A stretch of DNA of 5,966 nucleotides from Alkalibacterium sp046484155 (GCF_046484155.1 NZ_JAWOBT010000101.1:1-5966); one strand, 5' to 3'; positions 1 through 5,940 are shown, counted from the first letter of the stretch. The notes: generated by a model not told the origin, from the sequence alone. Numbers and translations: made by a program.

Positions 1-361
1 TTTTATCCCAGTCTTCCCCGTTTCCTTTATCAAGCGGCCAATGAATCAGATAAAGATCTAAATAATCCGTTTCTAATTTTTTCAATATTTCTTCCACATT
101 GCGTTTTACATCCATATAACCATGTCCATCAATCATTAAATTACTGGTTAAAAACAACTCTTCTCTTGGGAATCCACTCTTTTTAAGTCCCCGACTCAAT
201 ATTTCCCCGTTTTGAAACCCATTTGAACTGTCAAGATGGCGAAAGCCCACGTCAATAGCTTTAACAATCGACTGAACAGCTTTTTCTTCATTCGAATTTT
301 TACAGATTTCAAAACCGATCACCGGCATCTTCTTTCCATTATATAGAGTAACCGCATCCAT
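1..361 (-). CDS. Aldo/keto reductase-family protein, N-terminal part, catalytic Tyr and Lys replaced
   Basis: This minus-strand reading frame starts at an ATG (361-359) and stays open for 120 codons to the window edge, so the C-terminal part is missing here. GGAGG at 369-373 sits 7 nt before the ATG and fixes the start. The protein reads as an aldo/keto reductase (AKR), a TIM-barrel family of NADPH-dependent carbonyl reductases. Visible family signatures are MPVIGF (12-17), GFRHLDSS (39-46), REELFLTS (66-73) and YLDLYLIHWP (100-109). Of the AKR tetrad Asp/Tyr/Lys/His, Asp44 and His107 are kept. The Tyr position (Asp+5) is Phe49, and the Lys position in the usual LFxTxK strand is Asn74. Both residues are normally needed for hydride-transfer catalysis, so this is probably not a normal carbonyl reductase. 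The frame is intact with a good ribosome binding site, so it looks like a divergent pseudoenzyme rather than a decayed gene, though the unseen C-terminus could be broken. The family assignment is strong; the function is open. Confidence 0.85.
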   Translation of the reverse strand, partial: MDAVTLYNGKKMPVIGFEICKNSNEEKAVQSIVKAIDVGFRHLDSSNGFQNGEILSRGLKKSGFPREELFLTSNLMIDGHGYMDVKRNVEEILKKLETDYLDLYLIHWPLDKGNGEDWDK

Positions 362-384
362 TTTTATTCCTCCAATTCTATCAA

Positions 385-429
385 TCAACAAGTTGACTCA
401 ACAATTGATCTATCATAACTAGTATACTA
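385..429 (-). promoter_or_regulatory. Possible operator/promoter region of the AKR-like gene
   Basis: The leader of the minus-strand AKR gene contains alternating half sites: TCAAC (385-389), GTTGA (392-396), TCAAC (398-402) and TTGA (405-408). The central GTTGACTCAAC is an 11-nt palindrome with an odd centre. Just upstream is the perfect 10-nt palindrome TAGTATACTA (420-429). On the minus strand TATGAT (417-412) could be a -10 box, but no good -35 lies 17 nt upstream. Regulators of the MerR type bind dyads inside long spacers, which would fit loosely. This is inference; only the dyads are seen directly. Confidence 0.3.
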
Positions 430-577
430 TAGATAAGGTTTCTATCCTATTATCTTAAATTCCCTCAACCTGTCCACTTCACACTGTCGTTCATCATACT
501 GCAGATGAACTTGTCTCCTCATTATATCGAAAAAACTCTCAAACACATTGTCAAAGACCTTTTTTTGACCAAATTCA

Positions 578-802
578 TCAGACTATTTTTTCCATTTCTT
601 TAACCAAATCGCCGATGCTCTCATTTTCAGTCATTGCGGTAGGGATCATACCTTGTTAAACAATATTTACGCAGATATTATATTGAGCAAATTCAGCAGC
701 CGCAGCTTTGGCGATCTTTCTGACGGCAAAACCAGATTTTATATAGGCTTGTTTGTCGACGCCACCGGTAATGACCGTAACTTTCTCATCTAAACTCTCA
801 AT
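578..802 (-). pseudogene. Relic of a short-chain dehydrogenase/reductase (SDR) gene
   Basis: Read on the minus strand in one frame, this stretch gives recognisable pieces of a classical SDR, a Rossmann-fold NAD(P)-dependent oxidoreductase. It begins ESLDEKVTVITGG (799-761), the usual SDR first strand and start of the nucleotide loop. It then jumps directly to GVDKQAYIKSGFAVRKI, which matches the active-site YxxxK helix, and continues AAAAEFAQYNICVNIV and then QGMIPTAMTEN, the usual (V)NxVxPGxIxTxMT segment. The middle of the protein, some 120-140 residues with the NNAG motif and the catalytic Ser, is absent. In-frame stops lie at 805-803 (before the frame), 658-656 (inside VNIV/QGMI, replacing the usual segment before Pro-Gly) and 580-578. 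The Lys of YxxxK is Gly (codon 733-731). There is no start codon or ribosome binding site. Deletion, stops and loss of the catalytic residue together show a dead gene. The outer limits are uncertain because flanking sequence is unrecognisable. Confidence 0.75.
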
Positions 803-805
803 TTA

Positions 806-1090
806 AAACACTTCTTTACAATATTTCAAATCTAACAAGTCTTTTTTTGTTATAAGTAAAAAGGCTTACGAGATTTTGCCTTCTCCTCATATTAATCATT
901 ATCTAGTTACGATTTGGTATACTGATTAGTGACTGCAGTATAACAGTGTGATTTTTCAAACTTGATTTCATATTGGAAGCTTATTGTTACCAATAAACTA
1001 TCTTAAATAAAGCATGATCTACAAGGTGTTTTTAAGGAATTTATTTAGAAAAGTGATTGCCGGATTTATTGGTAAAAACTAGCCCTATGA
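806..1090. other. AT-rich stretch without a recognisable gene
   Basis: I see no coding signal here on either strand. Small dyads are present: AAGGC/GCCTT at about 863-884 and the perfect 7-bp TATACTG (918-924) / CAGTATA (936-942) around an 11-nt centre. Neither is accompanied by a T-tract that would make it a terminator. Part of the left side may be unrecognisable remains of the sequence upstream of the SDR relic. Confidence 0.4.
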
Positions 1091-1195
1091 GCGGTAATCT
1101 TATACATTCGGTAATTTGAAAAGTTTTTCATTGTTTTCATTAATGTACTTACCGAATTCTCCCAGGTTCGACGCTTTGAGGATTGCAATTTCCTC

Positions 1196-1230
1196 CTAAG
1201 TGTCGAACTTTGACCAAGTTCGACACTTAG
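1196..1230. repeat. Perfect 15-bp inverted repeat, 5-nt centre
   Basis: CTAAGTGTCGAACTT (1196-1210) and its exact complement AAGTTCGACACTTAG (1216-1230) flank TGACC. No T-tract follows on either side, so it does not look like an ordinary intrinsic terminator. The left arm can also pair with 1166-1182 upstream (see findings). Confidence 0.9.
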
Positions 1231-1347
1231 AGAAAGCTAGACCGTCTGTAATTACCGAACCGGGCTTCATTCGGTAATTAGGAACACATCTTTTTTTCAA
1301 ACTGTCGAATAAGCAGCATCTTCGGCAATTAGCTGTCTATCTGATTG

Positions 1348-1385
1348 CAGAACTTACCGAAGTTCGAGTAATTCGGTAAGTTCTG
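1348..1385. repeat. Perfect 14-bp inverted repeat, 10-nt centre
   Basis: CAGAACTTACCGAA (1348-1361) is exactly complementary to TTCGGTAAGTTCTG (1372-1385), around GTTCGAGTAA. It lies about 100 nt upstream of the TTGACA box of the sigma gene. There is no downstream T-run. Confidence 0.9.
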
Positions 1386-1483
1386 ACTAAAATCTCATTC
1401 CAAAGTGCCGAAGTTACAACATATGCTCAAATTTAATTAAAAAAGACCACAAAATATCTTGATCACTCATTTATTTTGAAATT

Positions 1484-1513
1484 TTGACAGATTCCATCAT
1501 TTTTTCTTGTATA
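1484..1513 (+). promoter_or_regulatory. Candidate vegetative promoter of the sigma/anti-sigma unit
   Basis: A perfect -35 hexamer TTGACA (1484-1489) is followed after 18 nt by TGTATA (1508-1513) as a likely -10. With the alternative TTGTAT (1507-1512) the spacing is 17. TGTATACA (1508-1515) is itself a palindrome and could be a protein-binding site overlapping the -10. The start of the gene lies about 30 nt downstream. No typical ECF promoter (AAC near -35 with CGT near -10) is evident, so autoregulation is not apparent from the sequence. Confidence 0.5.
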
Positions 1514-1544
1514 CATAAGTGAAGGAACAAAGGAGGGTGACATT

Positions 1545-2102
1545 TTGGCGGACGATAAATGGATAATCAATACGATTAAAAAGCGAAACGAGCTGGGACT
1601 TGAGGAATTGATCAATAAATATGGTGGACTATTAAAAGCCATCATTCAAAAGCATCTCTATGCACTTCCCGGTCATCAGGATGAATGTTTAAATGACGTT
1701 TTTCTCGCTGTCTGGAATAATATTGAACAGTACGATCCATCAAAAGCGAGTTTCAAAAACTGGATAGCGGTCATTGCAAAGTACCGGTCTATTAATACAC
1801 TGAAAAAATATAGAAACGAATTAAAGACTGTTGGATGGGAAGAACATCTAGAAACGCAACATGTACATAACGACAAGCCTTTATCAGAAGAATTATGGGA
1901 AATTCAGTTGGAAGAATTACTTGCACCACTTAATGGGAAAGATCGCATTCTGTTTAAAGACATATTTGAGTCAAAGGATTCGACTGAAGTCATTGCTGAA
2001 AAACATGATTTGACCACAGGTGCTTTATACAGTCGTTTCTCACGAGGAAAATTAAAAATCAGACGACACTTCGAAAAGAAAGGAGAGTCAAGGAATGAAT
2101 AA
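1545..2102 (+). CDS. RNA polymerase sigma-70 family (ECF-like) sigma factor
   Basis: This 185-residue protein has the size and two-domain layout of an ECF (group 4) sigma factor, which directs RNA polymerase to a small stress or envelope regulon. Region 2 spans roughly residues 20-90, with the conserved DVFLAVWNNIEQYD (51-64) and ASFKNWIAVIAKYRSINTLKK-like core-binding and -10 recognition stretch (68-88). Region 4 covers about 115-176, with LLAPLNGKDRILF (125-137) followed by the helix-turn-helix STEVIAEKHDLTTGALYSR (146-164) and a basic end. The start is TTG, supported by AGGAGG (1531-1536) in a near-perfect match to the anti-Shine-Dalgarno, 8 nt upstream; no ATG start upstream is in frame with a comparable site. 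The stop overlaps the start of the next gene by 8 nt, so the pair is translationally coupled. The partner membrane protein suggests control by a cognate anti-sigma factor. The family is clear; the specific regulon is not known. Confidence 0.9.
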   Translation: MADDKWIINTIKKRNELGLEELINKYGGLLKAIIQKHLYALPGHQDECLNDVFLAVWNNIEQYDPSKASFKNWIAVIAKYRSINTLKKYRNELKTVGWEEHLETQHVHNDKPLSEELWEIQLEELLAPLNGKDRILFKDIFESKDSTEVIAEKHDLTTGALYSRFSRGKLKIRRHFEKKGESRNE

Positions 2103-3234
2103 CGACAAAAAACTTTACCAATTACTTAATCAGGTGAAAACAGATATAAGTGATTACGACGAAACTTCATTATCCGACCAGGAAAAAGCTGATCTTTTAA
2201 CTTCTGTCAAAAGCAGACTCGATCATTCATCCACTAAGCAAACAAAAACTACTAACTGGAAGAAGCCTATTTTATTGATTGCCGCTGCACTGCTGCTTGC
2301 CTTTCTAGGTTTGCAGACCCCAGTCGGCCAACGTGTTCAAGCGGCTGCCTCCTCTTTCTTAGAGAACTTTCGGTATACGATCACTGATGCTTTAGGTATA
2401 GAAGAACGGACAACCGATGATACAAGTATAGCCGTCGATCAGGTTCAGACGATTGGCGATGCTGAAATAAAAGTTGAGGATATACTTATTTTTGACGATT
2501 TACTACTCATCAACATACTCGCTGATTTGGGAGAGTCTCTAGAAGACTATCATTTTGGAGGGATAGAGAATAAAACCCTTTCTATAAATGGACAAGCAGT
2601 CACTGGCTCGATGTCAAGTTACGGAAGAACAGTCAGTGAAGAGGATGCTGTTCATAACCGAATATTAGTTATAGACTTAGATGAAGATTTTTCAATGACC
2701 GACAATTACACCATAGAAATCACTTTAGAAGATCTTTTTATTATTGATATGAAAGACAATGCCAAAAGAGACGAACGTGTGCCACCCGTTGAAGGGAAAG
2801 CAACATTTTCTGTTGATACGACAAGGGACGAACTTCAGAAACACACAAATAAATATTCTATTGATCAGGAGTTAAGTACTGATCTCTATGATTATTCCAT
2901 TAACAACTTAAACACACACCCACTCTTCAGTTTCATTGAAATAACTTCAGACAATTGGACTGATATACCGTTTGAAGTAATTGAAATACGCGGAGAAGAT
3001 AACCGGGGTAATGAACTGATATTTACTGGACACAGCTACACGTATAACGGAGCTGAAGATCACTATACTGGACGGCTTGCCTTGTCTGAAGAAGATTCTG
3101 ATATCACCAGCGAACAGATGCTGGAATCAGAAGAACTTCACCTTCAGTTTTATTCTGCCGAGTTTCCAGAAGATGTCGGTATGCTCAACTTCACTTCTTA
3201 TGGCAAGCCGTTTACAATCGAACTGAATCAATAG
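2095..3234 (+). CDS. Single-pass membrane anti-sigma factor candidate, DUF4179-like
   Basis: The 379-residue product has a hydrophilic N-terminal cytoplasmic part (about 1-55), one hydrophobic segment preceded by WKKP (about 58-74), and a long extracytoplasmic part rich in Asp, Glu and beta-strand-like stretches (about 85-379). This layout matches the DUF4179-type proteins encoded directly after ECF sigma genes in Bacillales, which are regarded as anti-sigma factors: the N-terminal part would bind the sigma factor and the outer part would sense a signal. The segment after the membrane helix, GQRVQAAASSFLENF followed by AEIKVEDILIFDDLLLI, is what suggests the family. I see no cysteine, so it is not a zinc-binding (ZAS) anti-sigma factor. 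The start ATG (2095) lies inside the sigma gene's end; AGGAGA (2081-2086) is 8 nt upstream. The ectodomain is markedly acidic. The ligand is unknown, and the anti-sigma role rests on position and architecture rather than a catalytic motif. Confidence 0.75.
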   Translation: MNNDKKLYQLLNQVKTDISDYDETSLSDQEKADLLTSVKSRLDHSSTKQTKTTNWKKPILLIAAALLLAFLGLQTPVGQRVQAAASSFLENFRYTITDALGIEERTTDDTSIAVDQVQTIGDAEIKVEDILIFDDLLLINILADLGESLEDYHFGGIENKTLSINGQAVTGSMSSYGRTVSEEDAVHNRILVIDLDEDFSMTDNYTIEITLEDLFIIDMKDNAKRDERVPPVEGKATFSVDTTRDELQKHTNKYSIDQELSTDLYDYSINNLNTHPLFSFIEITSDNWTDIPFEVIEIRGEDNRGNELIFTGHSYTYNGAEDHYTGRLALSEEDSDITSEQMLESEELHLQFYSAEFPEDVGMLNFTSYGKPFTIELNQ

Positions 3235-3317
3235 TCTGAGAACGTATCTTGTCTGAGAGTGCCATGCTGGAACTGGCGTAGCAATTGAAGTCCGAGCTGG
3301 AAACGATTTAAAACTGT

Positions 3318-3351
3318 AGAAGACACCTCTAGAAATCTAGAGGTGTCTTCT
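3318..3351. terminator. Bidirectional intrinsic terminator between convergent units
   Basis: AGAAGACACCTCTAGA (3318-3333) and its exact complement (3336-3351) form a 16-bp dyad around AA; in practice the innermost pairs would open into a small loop. It lies 83 nt after the anti-sigma stop and only 3 nt beyond the stop of the minus-strand dehydrogenase. The flanks are T-rich but broken on both sides: GTATTATT on the plus side and ACAGTTTTAAAT on the minus side. Its placement between convergent genes supports terminating both. Confidence 0.8.
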
Positions 3352-3354
3352 GTA

Positions 3355-4308
3355 TTATTCAATTATATTTTTCGGTTGTCCTTTTAAAAACGCCAGGGTA
3401 TTGTCAAACGCAATTTCTGCCCGCTTGACCATGGCTTCGTCTGTTAGATAAGCGACATGCGGGGTCAATACTGCATTTTTTGCATGCCGTAATGGATAGT
3501 CACTTGGAAGTGGCGGCTCCATGTCGAACACATCGATACCTGCCCCGGCTAGTTTCTCTTCGTTAAGCAACTCTGCCAAGGCCTGATTATCAATGATCGG
3601 TCCCCGTGCACAGTTGATGAGTACGGCCGACGGTTTCATCTTAGCCAGCTTCTCTCTGGATAAAAAGTTTCTCGTTTCATCATTCATAGGCAGGTGGACA
3701 GACAGGATGTCGCTTTGTTCGAGGACCTCGTCGAGTGCTAAATACGTTAGTCCCAGATCTTTCGCCGCGTCTTTTTCCGTACGGTTATAACCTATCAGCT
3801 TCGCACCGAACGCTTTGAACAACTGAGCAGTCCTGATGCCAATGTTGCCTGTCCCGATTATGCCTACCGTTTTGCCTCTGATCTCACTCCCTTGAATCAT
3901 TCCCGGGAATGATCCTTTTCTGATATCTTTATCCCCCTGCGAAATGGAGCGGTATAGATCGAGTGTCAGACCAATAACGAGTTCGGCCACCGACTGATCG
4001 GAATACCCGGCCGCATTGGCTACTTTGATTTCTTTTTCCTTGGCAGTCTTTCGTGCCACATGGTCCACCCCTGTGAAAGCGACATTGATCAGTTTTGTCT
4101 GGTTCAGCTGTTCGACGACTTCTTTCGGATAAGGGTTATTGGCGATCATGACGACATCCACATCCTGGCTGCGTTTTAAAAGTTCATGAGGATCGGTTGT
4201 CTTTTCATCATAATAAACGAACTCGTGGCCCAGCTCTTTGATTGGCTGAGCCAGCATTTCTATCGTTTCCTTCGGTACTCTCAACGGTTCGAGCAAGGCT
4301 ACTTTCAT
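3355..4308 (-). CDS. D-isomer-specific 2-hydroxyacid dehydrogenase
   Basis: This enzyme family interconverts 2-keto acids and D-2-hydroxyacids with NAD(P)(H) in the cytoplasm; members include phosphoglycerate, glyoxylate and lactate dehydrogenases. Numbering from the longer frame (start 4329), the Rossmann motif is VGIIGTGNIG (155-164). The catalytic triad is visible as Arg242 (NCARGP), Glu271 (DMEPPLP) and His291 (LTPHVAYLT). The strand after the glycine motif ends GYNR rather than with an acidic residue, so NADP use is possible. I place the start at the second Met (4308): GAAAGGAAG lies about 8 nt upstream and the product then begins MKVALLEP as is usual for the family. The first Met (4329, seven residues longer) has no ribosome binding site. 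With the 4308 start the gap to the preceding oxidoreductase gene is 27 nt, consistent with one operon. The terminator follows directly. The substrate cannot be told from the sequence. Confidence 0.92.
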   Translation of the reverse strand: MKVALLEPLRVPKETIEMLAQPIKELGHEFVYYDEKTTDPHELLKRSQDVDVVMIANNPYPKEVVEQLNQTKLINVAFTGVDHVARKTAKEKEIKVANAAGYSDQSVAELVIGLTLDLYRSISQGDKDIRKGSFPGMIQGSEIRGKTVGIIGTGNIGIRTAQLFKAFGAKLIGYNRTEKDAAKDLGLTYLALDEVLEQSDILSVHLPMNDETRNFLSREKLAKMKPSAVLINCARGPIIDNQALAELLNEEKLAGAGIDVFDMEPPLPSDYPLRHAKNAVLTPHVAYLTDEAMVKRAEIAFDNTLAFLKGQPKNIIE

Positions 4309-4335
4309 CTTTTTCTTCCTTTCGCTCATTTTCTG

Positions 4336-5331
4336 TTAAAGCATTTCTTCCGCCAATAATTTATAGGTGTTCAAACGCTGTTCTTGCGAATGTGCGATAC
4401 TGCAGATCATGGCTTCCTCGAAACCGTACGTCTTCTGATCTTTATACAAGCGCTCAGCGACTTCTTTCGCCGTCCCGACCAAGTGGATCTGTCTATTTGT
4501 CTGGATTGCTTCACGCTCGTCATCGGTCAGCTTATGCTTTTGTGCTTCTTCGGGTGACATAAGCGGTGACATGCGTCCCTGACCCAGACGAATACGGGCA
4601 ATGTCTTGTGGTTTCGCCTGAAATTCAGCTTCTTCTTTCGTTTCCGCGACAGTCACTAGATAAGCCACGCTTATTTCCGGTTTCTCCATGAATGCTGAAG
4701 GCACAAACCGGTCTCTGTACAAATCGAATATCTCTTTGCGCATCGCATTGAGCATGAAAAACTGAGCAAAGGAGTATCCCAGTCCTCTTTGACCTGCCTC
4801 GATGGCACTGTTCCCACTTGACCCTAACAGCCACGCTTCCGGCAACGTCACTTTCTGCGGCGAGGCCGGTGTTTTGCTATAAAGAGTTTCATCAGGGATA
4901 TCGTCTTTTATCAAGTCCAGCGCGACATCCAACTTTTCGTATAAGTGGTCAAAGTCGGGATCGTTCCCTTGTGCCAATGCATGGATGGCATTCTGATCGC
5001 CACCCGGAGCGCGTCCCACACCGTAATCGATCCGTCCCGGAGCCAGGGCGCTTAACGTCTTGAACACTTCCGCCATTTTAAGAGGCGAATAATGCATCAT
5101 CATGGTGCCGCCCGTCCCCAGACGGATGTGTTCTGTTTTAGCGGCGATATACGCCACCACCACTTCTGGAGCAGAACTGGCAAAACTGGAACTGCCGTGA
5201 TGTTCCGCCATCCACATGCGATAGTACCCCAATTCTTCTGTATATTGGGCCAATTCCACGGCTTTTTCCAAAGCCCCTTGCCCTGTATTCCCACTTGTGA
5301 TGGGCGCCTGATCGAGTACACTTAATCTCAT
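4336..5331 (-). CDS. LLM class (luciferase-like) flavin-dependent oxidoreductase
   Basis: The 331-residue product is a TIM-barrel, FMN- or F420-type monooxygenase/reductase of the bacterial luciferase superfamily, close to the single-component MsnO8/YwcH-like group of Bacillales. It shows the family start LSVLDQAPI (3-11), LGYYRMWMAEHH (34-45), IRLGTGGTMMMHYSPLKMAE (69-88), PGRIDYGVGRAPGG (98-111), the phosphate-binding-like LGSSGNSA (169-176) and GYSFAQFF (185-192). The length matches the family. The start ATG (5331) is preceded by AAAGGA (5342-5347) about 10 nt upstream; an out-of-frame ATG 7 nt earlier would make only another frame. This is the first gene of a two-gene unit with the 2-hydroxyacid dehydrogenase. 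A possible -10 TATAGT lies at 5372-5367, without a good -35. Likely roles are oxidation of a small organic or xenobiotic substrate using reduced flavin; the substrate is unknown. Confidence 0.92.
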   Translation of the reverse strand: MRLSVLDQAPITSGNTGQGALEKAVELAQYTEELGYYRMWMAEHHGSSSFASSAPEVVVAYIAAKTEHIRLGTGGTMMMHYSPLKMAEVFKTLSALAPGRIDYGVGRAPGGDQNAIHALAQGNDPDFDHLYEKLDVALDLIKDDIPDETLYSKTPASPQKVTLPEAWLLGSSGNSAIEAGQRGLGYSFAQFFMLNAMRKEIFDLYRDRFVPSAFMEKPEISVAYLVTVAETKEEAEFQAKPQDIARIRLGQGRMSPLMSPEEAQKHKLTDDEREAIQTNRQIHLVGTAKEVAERLYKDQKTYGFEEAMICSIAHSQEQRLNTYKLLAEEML

Positions 5332-5403
5332 TATTCATTCGTCCTTTCTTCAATTCTTCCATGCATACTATACCATTCAAATCACCTGGTGCCCTACTAA
5401 ACA

Positions 5404-5536
5404 AATCGTTATTTTTACCGATCGATCGCTGAGTCTTTTACTAATTCCGCCTGATCTGAGTCATGCCCTGATAGGATCATGAACCTGTTCATCGAATTCG
5501 GTCAGCGTTTCAGTTTCAGTGTAGCGAAGCATCTCA
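5404..5536. other. Non-coding sequence upstream of the redox operon
   Basis: No supported gene. It contains the perfect palindrome CGATCGATCG (5419-5428) and a 6-bp dyad ATGAAC/GTTCAT (5479-5492). Words such as CGCTGAGTC, ACTAATTCCGC and CTGAGTCATGCCC (5427-5467) resemble the repeat to the right but do not fall in its register. Confidence 0.4.
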
Positions 5537-5940
5537 TATCAGCTTACCACTGAGCGGGATTTTCATTTGAGCAGCAACTAGCGAAAACCTTACTGGCTAC
5601 TCAGCAATTGATTTTTAAGGAGTAGTCCCTAAAATGGGATTATCCTTCCCGCTGAATGAACTCATGTCTTTGAGCGGTCACTAGACAAGGGCTATACGTC
5701 CCACTCCACAGCAGACACTGATTCAGCAGGTACTAAGAGGTCCGCTTACTTTCTGCTGAGTCACAACACGTTTCTGACTGGTCACTTAAAGCCCGCTATG
5801 ATGCCTGCTCCAGATGCTGATTCATTTGAATAGGCACTTAAAAAGCTTATACTGCCCGCTCCAGAATCATTTATCTGCGAGCAGTCACTAATGAAGCCTC
5901 TCTCAGAAGATACTCAACAATTGAACCGATTCAGTCAATC
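5537..5940. repeat. Degenerate tandem repeat, period about 52 bp
   Basis: Copies are anchored on a segment like GAGCAGTCACTA. The anchor ends fall at 5580, 5631, 5683, 5735, 5788, 5840 and 5890, giving spacings of 51, 52, 52, 53, 52 and 50; a last weaker copy ends near 5940. Within each unit a CCGCT or CTGCT word lies about 18-22 nt after the anchor, for example 5649-5653, 5793-5797 and 5856-5860, and is complementary to the AGCGG/AGCAG of the next anchor. Individual copies are only partly alike, so this is an old or loosely constrained array. The period is not a multiple of three and I find no reading frame through it. The array may continue past the right edge. Confidence 0.65.

Larger units (their letters stand above)
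1092..1413. repeat. Cluster of nested inverted repeats built on TTCGGTAA and GTCGAA
   Basis: The six-base core CGGTAA or its complement TTACCG occurs seven times in under 300 nt: 1092, 1109, 1149, 1252, 1272, 1354 and 1374. GTCGAA or TTCGAC occurs at 1168, 1202, 1219 and 1304. Most copies are arms of perfect dyads: ATTCGGTAA 1106-1114 with 1149-1157; a 15-bp arm pair at 1196-1230; an 11-bp pair TAATTACCGAA 1249-1259 with 1270-1280; and a 14-bp pair CAGAACTTACCGAA 1348-1361 with 1372-1385. CTTCGGCA (1320-1327) pairs with TGCCGAAG (1406-1413) and encloses the 14-bp hairpin. No reading frame of note crosses the region. It lies just upstream of the sigma factor promoter. It could be a palindromic intergenic element, a set of binding sites, or a structured RNA; the sequence does not decide. 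Confidence 0.75.

Noticed and set aside
442..522. Small minus-strand frame of 26 codons between the SDR relic and the AKR-like gene
   Set aside because: It has an ATG and a stop, but no ribosome binding site and no recognisable motif; it may be part of the decayed sequence.
1092..1413. Riboswitch or T-box leader of the sigma gene
   Set aside because: The dyads do not match any riboswitch or T-box core I recognise, they lie upstream of the likely promoter, and no terminator with a T-run precedes the gene.
1463..1876. Minus-strand frames across the sigma gene and its promoter
   Set aside because: They overlap the clear sigma-70 coding frame and its strong ribosome binding site, and read as low-complexity Ser/Phe-rich shadows.
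3280..3288. Shared word AGCAATTGA between 3280-3288 and 5603-5611 as evidence of a dispersed repeat
   Set aside because: Nine bases with only loose flanking similarity can be chance; the 83-nt spacer at 3235-3317 shows no clear repeat unit.
5372..5395. Palindrome CACCTGGTG as operator of the redox operon
   Set aside because: It is only 9 nt, has no second copy, and the promoter around it lacks a good -35, so the role cannot be supported.
4242..5404. Several plus- and minus-strand frames of 66-106 codons overlapping the redox operon
   Set aside because: They are shadows of the two well-supported enzymes in other frames, without family signatures.
5537..5940. CRISPR array
   Set aside because: The period of about 52 bp is regular, but no exact repeat is kept between units, there are no unique spacers flanked by identical repeats, and no cas gene is seen.
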